Positions 1 to 10,600 of a stretch of DNA of 64,000 nt are shown here, piece after piece. Where the stretch lies: contig OY760176.1 of NCBI GenBank assembly GCA_963663315.1, positions 1,054,001 to 1,118,000 on the forward strand, written 5' to 3'. The position numbers were made by a program, and so were the translations under genes. Each line of letters starts with the position of its first letter. Positions within the stretch are counted from its first letter, which is position 1. The notes beneath the pieces were generated by a model. That model searched no databases, had not been told where the DNA came from, and was given only the letters and a program-made list of their open reading frames with translations. Source of the stretch: G963663315 sp963663315. GTDB taxonomy: Bacteria; Pseudomonadota; Gammaproteobacteria; Arenicellales; Poriferihabitantaceae.

Positions 1-218
1 GACCAGACCTTTATTGACTCTTTTGTGTGTAACATCGTTGAGATAGCCACAACACGATGCAGGTAAAGAGGCAGAAAATTCGATCTGCCGGTTTTTTGAA
101 GCTGTTTGCTTGACATGACTTTGGCTACATCGTCATCGGACAAATCTTTCAATTGATATAAACGACGACCAGTCTCAACATCAGGAATCGTTTCTATATC
201 AAAGACGAGAACATTCAT
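1..218 (-). CDS. PolB-like 3'-5' exonuclease (PF10108-type), N-terminal part
   Basis: The reading frame starts at an ATG (positions 216-218) and runs off the left edge, so only about 72 residues are visible. The start MNVLVFDIETIPD carries the DxE exonuclease motif I (FDIET), followed by a VETGRRLY segment and LHRVVAIS. This pattern matches predicted 3'-5' exonucleases related to the proofreading domain of DNA polymerase B. The remaining exonuclease motifs lie outside the window, so activity cannot be judged. It is transcribed divergently from the glutamate dehydrogenase gene, with about 175 bases between them that must hold both promoters; I see no convincing promoter there. Confidence 0.75.
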   Translation of the reverse strand, partial: MNVLVFDIETIPDVETGRRLYQLKDLSDDDVAKVMSSKQLQKTGRSNFLPLYLHRVVAISTMLHTKESIKVW

Positions 219-394
219 ATCAGCTAATTGGATCAGAGGTGGGTGTTACTGGCTTTAAGCCTGGGATTCACGATTGTCCGACTATTCTGAACTTAAAACA
301 AGGATGCATAGTCAATATCTGTCCTGCGATAGCCTGAGCCTGATCGAACCGAATTCCACAAATATCATATTTGTGATTGGCAAACGGCTTCAAC

Positions 395-3300
395 ATGTCT
401 AATATGGCAGCTAACATTACACAGACTAAAATAATGGTAAATTCTGTTACCGAAGCTTTGGTTTCAACATTAAGCAAATCAAAACCCACCCCATCTGCAT
501 CAGAGATTGAATTCCTGAGAGCCTATTATCACCGCCTTTCCGGGCAGGACTATTCCGCGGAGCAGGCATCGAATTTCAGAAATTTCGCGCTGACACATCA
601 ACAACTCGGAGAGGCTCGAAAACCCAATGAAATAATTGTTCAACTGCAAAACATTTCCAATTCGAATGGAAACATGAATGAAGGTGAACAAGCCCAGACG
701 AGTATCTACGTCATATCTGACAATTTCCCATTCATCATCAATTCCCTGCGTATATGTTTGAACAGCCTGAGAAAAACGCCGCTTCGAACTATACATCCTG
801 TGTTTGTGGTGAGTCGTAACAAAAATAATATTGCAACCGGGTACCGAAGATACAGTTCAAATCAGGATATTGACAGAGATGAAGTTGATAGCGGCGGGGT
901 ATGTATTGAATCGTTCATCCATTTCCTGACCGACTATATCCCGGAGAATGAACATCGGAATATTGCACAGTTACTGAACAGGACACTCAACAATATTGAG
1001 ACTGTGGTCACAGACTGGCCGACGATGAAAACACAGGCCCTTGAAATAGCCGGGGCACTGAAATCGATCGGGACAAGTCTGGAATTCTCTGAGTATCCGG
1101 AATTTTTTCAGTGGATGACCGAGGATCATTTCCTGTATCTCGGATATTGTGAGCTTGAACTGTCAGTCTCCGGGGAAACCCGGAAGTTTGAACTCGACCA
1201 ATCTTCACCGCTTGGCGTATTACGCACCGCCATGCAGGATGGAGTTGACCTGATGAAGGACATCCTCCCGCCCATCGTGTTTGCTGAAAATTCTCCGGTT
1301 GTATTCACAAAAACACGGGATCGTGCAAATATTCACAGAGACCGACACATGGACTGTATACTGGTCAAACAGGAACCGGGGGATCATGATTCCGACAACC
1401 CGGCATCGAAACACCGAATTAGCTGTTTCCTGGGATTTCTTGCCGGATCAACTTCAGTTCTGCCTACCTCGGATATACCCCATATACGCAAGAAGGCAAG
1501 TTACGTCCTTGCCGCCAGCACGTTGCGAACAAACGGATACTCCTACAAGGAACTGCGCGCCATTCTCGAAACGCTACCGAGGGACAAACTGTTTCACATG
1601 GAATTAAAGGAACTCCATTCCCTGGGGATGACGTTACTGAACCAGGAAAGGAGAAAAACCCGGTTATATCTTCACAAGAATATCTGCGGTCATTTTTATT
1701 CCTGCCTGGTGTACGTGCCGAGAGATTTATTCGATACACGATTAAGAATGGTCATACAGAATTACCTGGCCGACCAGATGAATGCAAAGGAAGTCGAATT
1801 CGATGTTTATTTTTCGACCTCCATTCTGACACGAATCCATTATGTTCTGCATATCGACCCCGAAGACAAGACGTCCTCTGACCAGCAGGCTCTGGAGAAG
1901 GAAGTTCAGCATCTGGCCCGGGGCTGGAACGATAAATTACTTGAGAGCCTGAAATCAGAGTTTGATCCAGTCAAGGCGGTTACTTATCTGGAGAATTATC
2001 ATGACGGATTTTCCAGCGCCTATCAACACGATTTTTCTGTAGATCAGGCGGTTCTCGACATACAGATACTGGATCATGTTTCCGAGGCAGGCATCCAGGC
2101 GACGCTCAATCCGGTGACACGACAAGAAGCCGATACGGATGACAAGAAACGAGCCAGTTTCAAACTGTACTCCCGTCAAATCTCGATCGCCCTTTCGGAT
2201 ATTCTGCCTATTCTAAAAAACATGGGAGTTACCATACACAGTGGACGACCCTATCTGATCAAGAAAACCAGCGGAGAGGAGTTCAGAATACTGGATTTTG
2301 ATATTTCCAGAATGGATGGAGTTGATTTTGATCTTGGGAACAACGCAGAACACTTCGAATCCACATTCATTCAATGCTGGAGCGATCGAACAGAGAACGA
2401 CGGGTTCAATCGTTTGACCTTGATCGCAGGACTGAACTGGCGTGAAATCAGCATGATCCGCGCATATTACCGGTACCTGAAACAAATCAGATTGAGATAC
2501 AGCGAAAGCTATATTATCGAGGCATTGATCAATAATCCCCAACTGGCCATCAGTATAACCCGGTTATTCGAGGCAAAATTCAGCCCTGATCATGCCAAAA
2601 CCGGGAACAAAAACCTGGAAAACCTGGGCGCCACAATCAAAGGACTTTTGGACGGGGTAAGCACGCTTGATGAAGAGAGAATTATTCGCGCGCTACTGGA
2701 TGTGGTCGTCGCAACCCTGAGGACGAACTACTTCCAGCCCGGTGAGGATGGTGATCCCAAATCATATATCTCGTTCAAACTGAGTTCCCGCACCATCCCA
2801 CGCATTCCTGAACCTGCTCCTGAATATGAAATTTTCGTATACTCACCCAGGGTTGAAGGCGTGCATTTGCGTGGTGGCAAGGTGGCGCGCGGTGGTCTGC
2901 GCTGGTCCGAACGTCCGGAAGATTTCAGAACTGAAGTTCTCGGCCTGGTGAAAGCACAACGGGTAAAGAACGCCGTGATCGTACCAGTCGGCTCCAAAGG
3001 TGGCTTTGTCGCCAAGCAGCTACACAAATCAGGGCACGGAGAAGCTCTCCAGGAAGTGATCAGTTGCTACAGGACATTTATCAGAAGCCTGCTTGACATT
3101 ACAGACAATTTATCCGGGAAAGAAATTATCCCGCCTGATAATGTGGTCCGACTGGATGGAGACGATCCTTATCTGGTAGTCGCAGCCGATAAAGGGACCG
3201 CTACATTTTCCGATATTGCCAATCAGATTTCCGAAGAATACGGGTTCTGGCTTGGCGATGCATTTGCATCCGGCGGGTCAGCAGGATATGACCACAAAAA

Positions 3301-5269
3301 AATGGGCATTACCGCGAGGGGGGCCTGGGAATCCGTAAAAAGACAATTTCGGGAACTCGGCAAGGACATTCAATCCTGCCCTTTTACAGTTGTCGGTATC
3401 GGGGATATGTCAGGTGATGTATTTGGCAATGGCATGTTGCTTTCGAAACAGATCAGACTGGTTGCCGCCTTTAATCACCAACACATATTTATCGACCCCG
3501 ATCCTGACCCCGAATCCAGTTACAGGGAACGTAGACGACTGTTTGAATTACCTCGATCATCCTGGGCTGATTATGATCAGGATCTGATTTCGACAGGGGG
3601 CGGGATATTTTCCAGAAGTGAAAAATCAATCACCTTGTCCGCTCAGGCGAAAAAGGCATTGGGTGCACGCTCACAATCCTATGCCCCCGATGATTTGATC
3701 AGCCTGATTCTCAAATCAGAAGTCGAGTTGTTATGGAACGGGGGCATTGGCACCTATGTCAAATCTTCTTCTGAATCCCATAGTGATGCCCAGGACAGGA
3801 ATAATGACAACTTGCGTGTAGACGCTTCCGGGCTGCGTTGCAAGGTCATCGGCGAAGGTGGCAATCTGGGTATGACCCAGCTTGGCAGAATAGAATTCAG
3901 TCACAATGGCGGATTATGCTACACCGATGCGATCGATAACTCTGCGGGTGTGGATACGTCGGATCATGAGGTAAACATAAAAATCCTGCTGAATGCGGAA
4001 ATGCAAAAAGGCAACCTCACGTTATCACGGCGGAATACCCTGCTTGCAAAAATGGAAGATACGATCGCAGACCTGGTGTTGTCGAACAACTACCTGCAAA
4101 CACAGATTCTGAGTTTGGAAACCACTTTTGGAGCGAAGCTCATGCCGGCGCATATTCGGGCGATCAAAGCGCTGGAAGACAAGGGACTGTTAAACAGGGC
4201 ACTTGAATTTCTACCCGATGAGACCACCCTGAACAATCGTTTTGAAGCCCGGAATTTTCTCACCCGACCAGAACTTGCGGTATTGTTGTCCTACAGTAAA
4301 ATGGATCTTTATCAAGTGCTGCTTGATTCGAATTTACCCGATGCAACTTATCTTGAGCATGAGATTGCAGAATACTTTCCTCCACTGATCAGCGAAACCT
4401 ATAGCAGTCAAATCCAGCAACATCGCCTCAAACGGGAAATAATTTCCACACAAATCACCAATAACCTGGTCGGCGCCATGGGCATCACATTCCATCTGAG
4501 GCTGACCGACCTGACCGGCGCCCCGGCAGACAGGATTGCCGCATACTATGTTGCTGTAAGAGACATCACCAACAACCAGCAACTTTATGTCGAAATCCAG
4601 GCCCTGGATAACCAGATCAGTACAGATGTGCAAATGCAGTGCTTCAATTACTTGACATCAGCTCTCGAGTTTTCCGTCGTCTGGTTGCTACGCAATACAA
4701 CTGCATCCACCCATATCGATTCCATGGTCAATCGCTTCAAGGATGGATTCAACATACTGATGGACGACGCCGCATCGGTAATCGGCAACAATGACAATCG
4801 ATATCAGTACAGACTTCATTATCTGATCGAAAATGGACTGCCCGATACTCTGGCTCACCAGATTTCTGCTCGCGTGACTCTGGTTAACGGCCTCGACATC
4901 ATAGAGATCGCACACCAATCCGGACGACCTGTGGATTTCATAGGTAAAATCTACTTTGGGATGGCCCAGAGTCTTGGCTTGTTCTGGTTACAACAACGTA
5001 TTTCGACCCTGCAGGTCGACAATATCTGGCATGAGCGATCAAAATCCGGTTTATCCGCCGATTTGCGCAATCATCAATCGGAAATTGCTTCCATCATCAG
5101 CAGCCAATCCACTACTGAAGACCCGGAGGCGGTGCTGGCGAAATGGCAGGAACACAATCATGACGGGATCAAGAAACTGAAATCAATGACGAAGGACCTG
5201 AAAAAGGAACCCGGGATTGATTTTTCAATGCTTTCAGTTATTGTCAGCGAACTGAGTCAGTTCAGATAA
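395..5269 (+). CDS. gdhB: NAD-specific glutamate dehydrogenase, 180-kDa class
   Basis: About 1,620 residues, the size of the large GDH class found in Pseudomonas and relatives. These enzymes oxidatively deaminate glutamate to 2-oxoglutarate with NAD+ in the cytoplasm. The long N-terminal half is the ACT-like regulatory region. The catalytic core includes RGGLRWSERPEDFRTEVLGL and the GSKGGF substrate-binding lysine motif at about residue 868, followed by VVGIGDMSGDVFGNGML of the nucleotide-binding domain. The frame is open from a TTG at 377. ATG 395 is preferred, but ATG 404 and ATG 434 are also possible and none has a clear ribosome binding site. It is followed 98 bases later by the chaC-like gene on the same strand; both act on glutamate or glutathione-derived metabolites, but co-transcription is only inferred. 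Confidence 0.93.
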   Translation: MSNMAANITQTKIMVNSVTEALVSTLSKSKPTPSASEIEFLRAYYHRLSGQDYSAEQASNFRNFALTHQQLGEARKPNEIIVQLQNISNSNGNMNEGEQAQTSIYVISDNFPFIINSLRICLNSLRKTPLRTIHPVFVVSRNKNNIATGYRRYSSNQDIDRDEVDSGGVCIESFIHFLTDYIPENEHRNIAQLLNRTLNNIETVVTDWPTMKTQALEIAGALKSIGTSLEFSEYPEFFQWMTEDHFLYLGYCELELSVSGETRKFELDQSSPLGVLRTAMQDGVDLMKDILPPIVFAENSPVVFTKTRDRANIHRDRHMDCILVKQEPGDHDSDNPASKHRISCFLGFLAGSTSVLPTSDIPHIRKKASYVLAASTLRTNGYSYKELRAILETLPRDKLFHMELKELHSLGMTLLNQERRKTRLYLHKNICGHFYSCLVYVPRDLFDTRLRMVIQNYLADQMNAKEVEFDVYFSTSILTRIHYVLHIDPEDKTSSDQQALEKEVQHLARGWNDKLLESLKSEFDPVKAVTYLENYHDGFSSAYQHDFSVDQAVLDIQILDHVSEAGIQATLNPVTRQEADTDDKKRASFKLYSRQISIALSDILPILKNMGVTIHSGRPYLIKKTSGEEFRILDFDISRMDGVDFDLGNNAEHFESTFIQCWSDRTENDGFNRLTLIAGLNWREISMIRAYYRYLKQIRLRYSESYIIEALINNPQLAISITRLFEAKFSPDHAKTGNKNLENLGATIKGLLDGVSTLDEERIIRALLDVVVATLRTNYFQPGEDGDPKSYISFKLSSRTIPRIPEPAPEYEIFVYSPRVEGVHLRGGKVARGGLRWSERPEDFRTEVLGLVKAQRVKNAVIVPVGSKGGFVAKQLHKSGHGEALQEVISCYRTFIRSLLDITDNLSGKEIIPPDNVVRLDGDDPYLVVAADKGTATFSDIANQISEEYGFWLGDAFASGGSAGYDHKKMGITARGAWESVKRQFRELGKDIQSCPFTVVGIGDMSGDVFGNGMLLSKQIRLVAAFNHQHIFIDPDPDPESSYRERRRLFELPRSSWADYDQDLISTGGGIFSRSEKSITLSAQAKKALGARSQSYAPDDLISLILKSEVELLWNGGIGTYVKSSSESHSDAQDRNNDNLRVDASGLRCKVIGEGGNLGMTQLGRIEFSHNGGLCYTDAIDNSAGVDTSDHEVNIKILLNAEMQKGNLTLSRRNTLLAKMEDTIADLVLSNNYLQTQILSLETTFGAKLMPAHIRAIKALEDKGLLNRALEFLPDETTLNNRFEARNFLTRPELAVLLSYSKMDLYQVLLDSNLPDATYLEHEIAEYFPPLISETYSSQIQQHRLKREIISTQITNNLVGAMGITFHLRLTDLTGAPADRIAAYYVAVRDITNNQQLYVEIQALDNQISTDVQMQCFNYLTSALEFSVVWLLRNTTASTHIDSMVNRFKDGFNILMDDAASVIGNNDNRYQYRLHYLIENGLPDTLAHQISARVTLVNGLDIIEIAHQSGRPVDFIGKIYFGMAQSLGLFWLQQRISTLQVDNIWHERSKSGLSADLRNHQSEIASIISSQSTTEDPEAVLAKWQEHNHDGIKKLKSMTKDLKKEPGIDFSMLSVIVSELSQFR

Positions 5270-5367
5270 TGATTATTTCCAACATCGGCAAACTGTATTA
5301 ATTTCGCACCCCGTGTCTGATTGCCACCTGTCCGGCACAGGTACTGTATTTACATTGCAAGCTGGAA

Positions 5368-5928
5368 ATGACAAACTATTTCACAAATGCCAATATCGAG
5401 CTGCCGGATCACAACCTGTGGGTGTTCGGTTATGGTTCGTTGATGTGGAACCCCGGATTTGAATACGAAGAATCGCGACCGGCCAGGATTTTCGGGTTTC
5501 ATCGCAGGCTCTGCCTTTGGTCGAAGAAATATAGAGGAACATCGAAGAAACCCGGACTGGTGCTTGGACTGGCAGCGGGAGGATCATGTAAAGGAGTTGC
5601 CTTTCGGCTCAATGATGAAACCCGTAACCCGGAACTTGATTATCTCTACGAACGGGAAATGATCAGCGATGCTTATCAACCTGTAGTCAAATCTGTTTAT
5701 CTGAAAGACGAGCAGGTTGTTCCGGCCCTGACCTTTGCTTCCAGGACAAACCACCCCCAGTTCGCACCGGTAATGTCTTTGGAACAAACTGCAAAAATCA
5801 TAAATTGTGCCAGCGGCCCCAGCGGAACAAATAGCGAATATGTAATCAACACCGTTGCGCATCTGGATTTGATGGGGATCAGGGGCACTGACCTTCACAA
5901 GATTGCCGATACGCTCTCGTCGGCTTGA
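5368..5928 (+). CDS. chaC: ChaC-family gamma-glutamylcyclotransferase
   Basis: A 186-residue cytosolic enzyme of the ChaC family, which cleaves the gamma-glutamyl bond of glutathione to release 5-oxoproline and Cys-Gly. The diagnostic VFGYGSLMWNPGF motif (phosphate/substrate loop) is near residue 20. RIFGFHRRLCLWSKKYRGT follows, and the expected catalytic glutamate is in YEREM at about residue 95. The length fits bacterial ChaC. It lies between the glutamate dehydrogenase and hinT genes on the same strand, with only 36 bases to hinT, so the three may be co-transcribed. Substrate preference for glutathione is inferred from the family. Confidence 0.88.
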   Translation: MTNYFTNANIELPDHNLWVFGYGSLMWNPGFEYEESRPARIFGFHRRLCLWSKKYRGTSKKPGLVLGLAAGGSCKGVAFRLNDETRNPELDYLYEREMISDAYQPVVKSVYLKDEQVVPALTFASRTNHPQFAPVMSLEQTAKIINCASGPSGTNSEYVINTVAHLDLMGIRGTDLHKIADTLSSA

Positions 5929-5964
5929 CCCCGCGCCTTTATTCTTAACCTTATCAAAATCGCC

Positions 5965-6324
5965 ATGACCGAAGACACACTGTTCAGCAAAATAATCAAC
6001 AAGGAAATTCCGGCAGAAATTCTGTATCAGGATGACCGGGCCACCGCGTTTCGTGATATTCACCCCCAGGCGCCCACCCATGTCCTGATCGTCCCGAACA
6101 AACCAATCCCTTCGGTCAATGATGTTTCAGAAGAGGATGAGGCCATTCTGGGGCATTTATTCGTAGTCGCACGCAAACTGGCCCAGGAGGAAGGCATCGC
6201 CGAGGATGGTTATCGTTTATTGATCAACTGCGGCAGGCATGGCGGGCAGGAAGTCTACCATCTTCACATGCACCTGCTGGGTGGTCGGCCGCTGGGAAGA
6301 ATGCTGTCAAAATCCCATCTGTAA
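5965..6324 (+). CDS. hinT: HinT-type HIT-family nucleotide hydrolase
   Basis: A 119-residue member of the histidine triad family. The triad HLHMH is at residues 99-103, followed by LLGGRPLGRM. The N-terminal FSKIINKEIPAEILYQDD segment is typical of the HinT branch, which hydrolyses purine nucleoside phosphoramidates in the cytoplasm. Length and start agree with family members. It ends 34 bases before the convergent ispF stop codon, with no obvious terminator hairpin in the gap. Confidence 0.92.
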   Translation: MTEDTLFSKIINKEIPAEILYQDDRATAFRDIHPQAPTHVLIVPNKPIPSVNDVSEEDEAILGHLFVVARKLAQEEGIAEDGYRLLINCGRHGGQEVYHLHMHLLGGRPLGRMLSKSHL

Positions 6325-6358
6325 GTTCCCGGAGGCGGTTGCCGGGATTGACGGTCTG

Positions 6359-6829
6359 CTATCGCTCTATCAACACGACGGCCTGGGCCGCTATCCCTTT
6401 TTGCTCTCCGACATAACCGAGCCCTTCTGTGGTTGTGGCCTTGATGTTGACCTGATTCCGGTCAAGTCCAAGGTCTCCGGAAATATAACCAATCATGGAC
6501 GGGATATAAGGACGAAGTTTGGGTTTCTCGGCAATGATGGTGCAGTCGAGATTACTGATTCTCCAGTTGTCCTGACGCAATCTGGCTGCGATTTCCCTGA
6601 GTAGTTTCCGACTGTCGATATTCTTGAATTTTTCGTCTTCAGGCGGAAAGTGAATACCGATATCGCCTAATCCTGCAGCGCCCAGGCACGCATCACAAAT
6701 CGCATGAACAAGTACATCCGCATCCGAATGACCCGCCAGCCCCTTTGGCCATTCGATTTCAACCCCGCCCAGTATCAATTTGCGTCCCTTTACCAGAGCG
6801 TGAACGTCATAACCTGTGCCTATTCTCAT
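6359..6829 (-). CDS. ispF: 2-C-methyl-D-erythritol 2,4-cyclodiphosphate synthase
   Basis: A 156-residue enzyme of the non-mevalonate isoprenoid pathway that cyclises CDP-methylerythritol 2-phosphate with loss of CMP. The zinc ligands are visible as D8 and H10 in GYDVHAL and H42 in DADVLVHA. The family signature AGHSDADVLVHA and the FPPED loop are intact. Its start codon overlaps the ispD stop in a TAATG arrangement, so the two consecutive pathway enzymes are translationally coupled. Confidence 0.96.
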   Translation of the reverse strand: MRIGTGYDVHALVKGRKLILGGVEIEWPKGLAGHSDADVLVHAICDACLGAAGLGDIGIHFPPEDEKFKNIDSRKLLREIAARLRQDNWRISNLDCTIIAEKPKLRPYIPSMIGYISGDLGLDRNQVNIKATTTEGLGYVGEQKGIAAQAVVLIER

Positions 6830-7536
6830 TATTGAAATGCCTGCAAAACGACTTCCATCAAGTCAAGATCACTCTGTACCGTCACTTTGATGCTGGCCGG
6901 ATGCCCTGTCACCAACATCGGTCGAATCCCGATCGCTTCCACAGCCATGGATTCATCAGTAACACTTAAGCCTAAGGACCTGCTCTCGTCGATACCATCA
7001 ATCAGGTCTCTGATCCTGAATATCTGGGGAGTATATGCTCTCCAGAACCGATTGCGCGGGACGGTATTGCTTATCCTGCCATTTGCATCCGCAACCTTCA
7101 GCGTATCCGCCAGACCTCCACCCAGAACAGCGCCACTCTGATTATCATACGCCTCATCCACCAGGTTCTCGATATCCTGCTGCAGGATACAGGGCCGAAC
7201 CGCATCATGTACCAGCGCCCAGTCACTCTCCGAAACATTTTGATGTTCGAGGAGATAATCCAAACCTTTTCGCACTGTATCCACTCGCTCTGCCCCAGCG
7301 GCATAAACCCCCAGTATTTTGGCATGAGAAAATGAATGATCCTGCCACCAGTGATCCGAATCGGCAACACCAACGACAACCCCGTCGATTAACGGGCTGG
7401 AGCAAATCCGGGACAATGTGTGATGGATAATCGGCTTACCACAAACTGACAGGTATTGTTTGGGTTTATCTGTCCCCATCCGTCTACTCACCCCGCCTGC
7501 TGGAATGATCGCCCATGTCTTGTTTTGTCGTCTCAT
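6829..7536 (-). CDS. ispD: 2-C-methyl-D-erythritol 4-phosphate cytidylyltransferase
   Basis: A 235-residue cytidylyltransferase that makes CDP-methylerythritol from CTP and methylerythritol 4-phosphate. The N-terminal nucleotide loop reads IIPAGGVSRRMGTDKPKQYL, followed by the VHDAVRP motif and the TDESMAVE segment. It forms a two-gene operon with ispF. The usual upstream partner ftsB is absent; instead the gene faces mfd divergently, with fewer than 90 bases between them for both promoters. Confidence 0.95.
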   Translation of the reverse strand: MRRQNKTWAIIPAGGVSRRMGTDKPKQYLSVCGKPIIHHTLSRICSSPLIDGVVVGVADSDHWWQDHSFSHAKILGVYAAGAERVDTVRKGLDYLLEHQNVSESDWALVHDAVRPCILQQDIENLVDEAYDNQSGAVLGGGLADTLKVADANGRISNTVPRNRFWRAYTPQIFRIRDLIDGIDESRSLGLSVTDESMAVEAIGIRPMLVTGHPASIKVTVQSDLDLMEVVLQAFQ

Positions 7537-7620
7537 TTCGTCTGATGCATTTCCGAGAGGAATTTATAATCATGGGGTACAATCCGATCCCATTTGCCAA
7601 GGCTACCACAGATTTACACA

Positions 7621-10600
7621 GTGCGAGATACCCTGCTCAACTCATCTTTACTCAATCCCCCGCTCCCTGAAAAGAACCGCAACGTAACCTGGTCCGGGCT
7701 TCATGGCTCTGCCGTTGGAATGGCGCTGGCCGAAGCGGCAAATAAATATAACGGAGTTTTGGTGGTGGTGGTGGAGGACCAGCATCAGCTCGAGATACTT
7801 GAAGCTGAAATCAGGTATTTCCATAACAATCAATCTGAAATACCGGTCATGATTTTCCCGGGGTGGGAATGTCTGCCCTATGATGTGTTCTCTCCGCATC
7901 AGGATATTATTTCCGAACGCCTGAAATTACTTGACGCCTTGCCAAATTTGCAGCGAGGTATCGTACTGTTGCAAACCACTAATCTGATGCAGAGACTGCC
8001 ACCGGTGGATTATGTCACAGGTCACTCATTTTCACTTGAAGTCGGCCAGAAGGTCGGGATGAATAACCTGCGGAATCGACTGACCAATGCCAACTACACA
8101 TCGGTACATCAGGTGGTATCGCCAGGGGAATACACTGTGCGAGGTGGGCTGCTGGACGTTTTCCCGATGGGTTCCGATGCGCCCTTTCGTCTGGATTTTT
8201 TCGATGAGGAACTTGAGTCCATCCGCTGGTTTGATCCGGAGACTCAAAGATCAACGAATAATGTCAGTCAGATTGAACTCTTGCCAGCCAGAGAGTTTCC
8301 GATGACTGAACAGAGTATTGCATTATTCCGCTCGTCTTTTCGAAAACAATTTGAAGGGGATCCCAGATCCCAGCATGTTTACAGCCAGGTTTCATTGGGA
8401 CATATCCCGGCTGGCGCCGAATTTTTCTTTCCCCTCTTCTTTGAAGAAACCGCCTCATTATTCCAGTACCTGCGCGCTGATACGGTATTTGTGCTATCGG
8501 CACAATTCGATGATGTCTGCTCCGCCTTCTGGTCTGAAATCAATGACCGCCATGTCAATGCCAATCACAATGCGACCAGGAAAGTATTGCCACCCGATCA
8601 GGTCTGGCTGGACCACAACCGGATGCAGTCCGGAATCTCACAATACCCAATCATCAAACTGCAGAATTCGGCTTTTCCGGGAAGTTCAGATAATCATTGG
8701 CTTGCAACATCCGGTCGCAACGTACAACTCCCGGTGGATTCACGTAAGAAATCCCCATACCATGAACTGCTTTCCCATTTGAGCCGGACAAAAAACAGGA
8801 TATTGATTGTTGCTGAAACTCCGGGCAGACGCGAAGCGCTCGACGGTATGTTGAGGGCAAATCGAATTGTTCCGAATCAAGTCAATGATTATCAATCCTT
8901 CATGTCAACCGATCATAACGGGTTGTCGATGACCGTCGGTTCACTGCAAAGAGGTTTCACATCCGATATCGCCGGAATCGAAATTATCTGTGAAAGCCAG
9001 TTATATGGGGAAAGGGTTTATCAGCGTCGACGTAGAAATCAAAAATATCGCGATCCCGAATCGATCATCAAATCCTTGACACAATTGAGTATTGGAGACC
9101 CGGTTGTTCACATCAAACATGGTGTCGGGCGCTACATGGGGCTACAGATTCTCGACATCACCGATGAACAGACTGAATTTCTGGCTCTCGAATATCAGAA
9201 CAGCGACAAATTGTACGTTCCGGTTATATCCCTGAATGCCATCAGTCGATTCACCGGAAGTTCGCCAGAACACGCTCCGCTGCATCGGCTCGGCGCCAGC
9301 CAGTGGGAAAAAGCGAAAACACGTGCCCGTGAAAAGGCTTATGATGTGGCTGCCGAGTTGCTTGAAATTGAAGCCATCAGAAGTACCCGTAAAGGCAATA
9401 TCCACGATATCAACCCTGAGGAGATGGATCGTTTCGCCAGTCAGTTTCCATTTGAGGAAACGCCGGACCAACAACAGGTGATCGAAGAAGTCATATCGGA
9501 TTTAAAGTCTGCTGACCCGATGGATCGACTGGTATGTGGTGATGTTGGCTTTGGCAAAACTGAAGTCGCGCTGCGGGCCGCATTTATTGTCGCCAATTGC
9601 GGAAAACAGATTGCCTTGCTGGCGCCGACCACCCTGCTCGCACAACAACACTATCTGTCGTTTGTTGATCGCTTCGCAGACTGGCCCATCAATGTTGCAA
9701 TGCTGTCCCGATTCAATACCAGAACACAATCCTCTGAGACACTGGCTCGCATGGAAAACGGCAACATCGATATTGTTATCGGTACCCATCGACTATTGCA
9801 GGAAGATATTCGGTTTTCCGATCTGGGATTGTTGATCATTGATGAAGAACATCGTTTTGGCGTCCGTCAGAAGGAGCGGTTTAAACGATTGCGCAGTCAG
9901 ATAGACATACTGACCCTGACCGCAACACCGATTCCGCGCACCTTGAACATCACGATGGCCGGAATGCGATCAATCTCGATAATTTCGACCCCTCCGCTGA
10001 ACAGGATGTCGATCAAGACTTTTGTCAGGCAGTGGGACATGGGGTTGATCAGAGAGGCCATCTTAAGAGAGATTCGTCGTGGCGGCCAGGTATTTTTCCT
10101 GCACAACACGGTGCGTACTATCGAATCCATGGCCGAAGAACTCAGAGAACTGGTCCCTGAAGCCAAAATTGATATCGGTCATGGACAGATGCCGGAAATG
10201 CAGATGGAAAGAGTAATGCAGGATTTTTATCACCAGCGGTTCAATCTTCTGGTTTGCTCGACGATTATCGAAAGTGGCATCGATATTCCCTCAGCGAATA
10301 CTATTATCATAAACAGGGCTGATCAATTTGGCCTGGCACAGCTCCATCAACTGCGCGGCAGAGTAGGCCGATCCCACCATCAGGCATTTGCCTATCTTTT
10401 GATTCCCGGCAGGAATCAAATAACCCGCGATGCTGAAAAACGCCTGGATGCCATTCTTTCGATGGAAGACCTGGGAGCTGGATTTACCCTGGCGTCACAT
10501 GACCTTGAAATTCGGGGCGCTGGTGAATTGCTGGGTGAAACCCAGAGTGGATCGATCAACGAAGTTGGATTTTCCCTGTACAGTGAATATCTGAATCTTG

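Noticed and set aside
5584..6081. A 165-codon minus-strand frame across chaC and hinT
   Set aside because: It lies opposite two well-supported genes and shows no recognisable domain.
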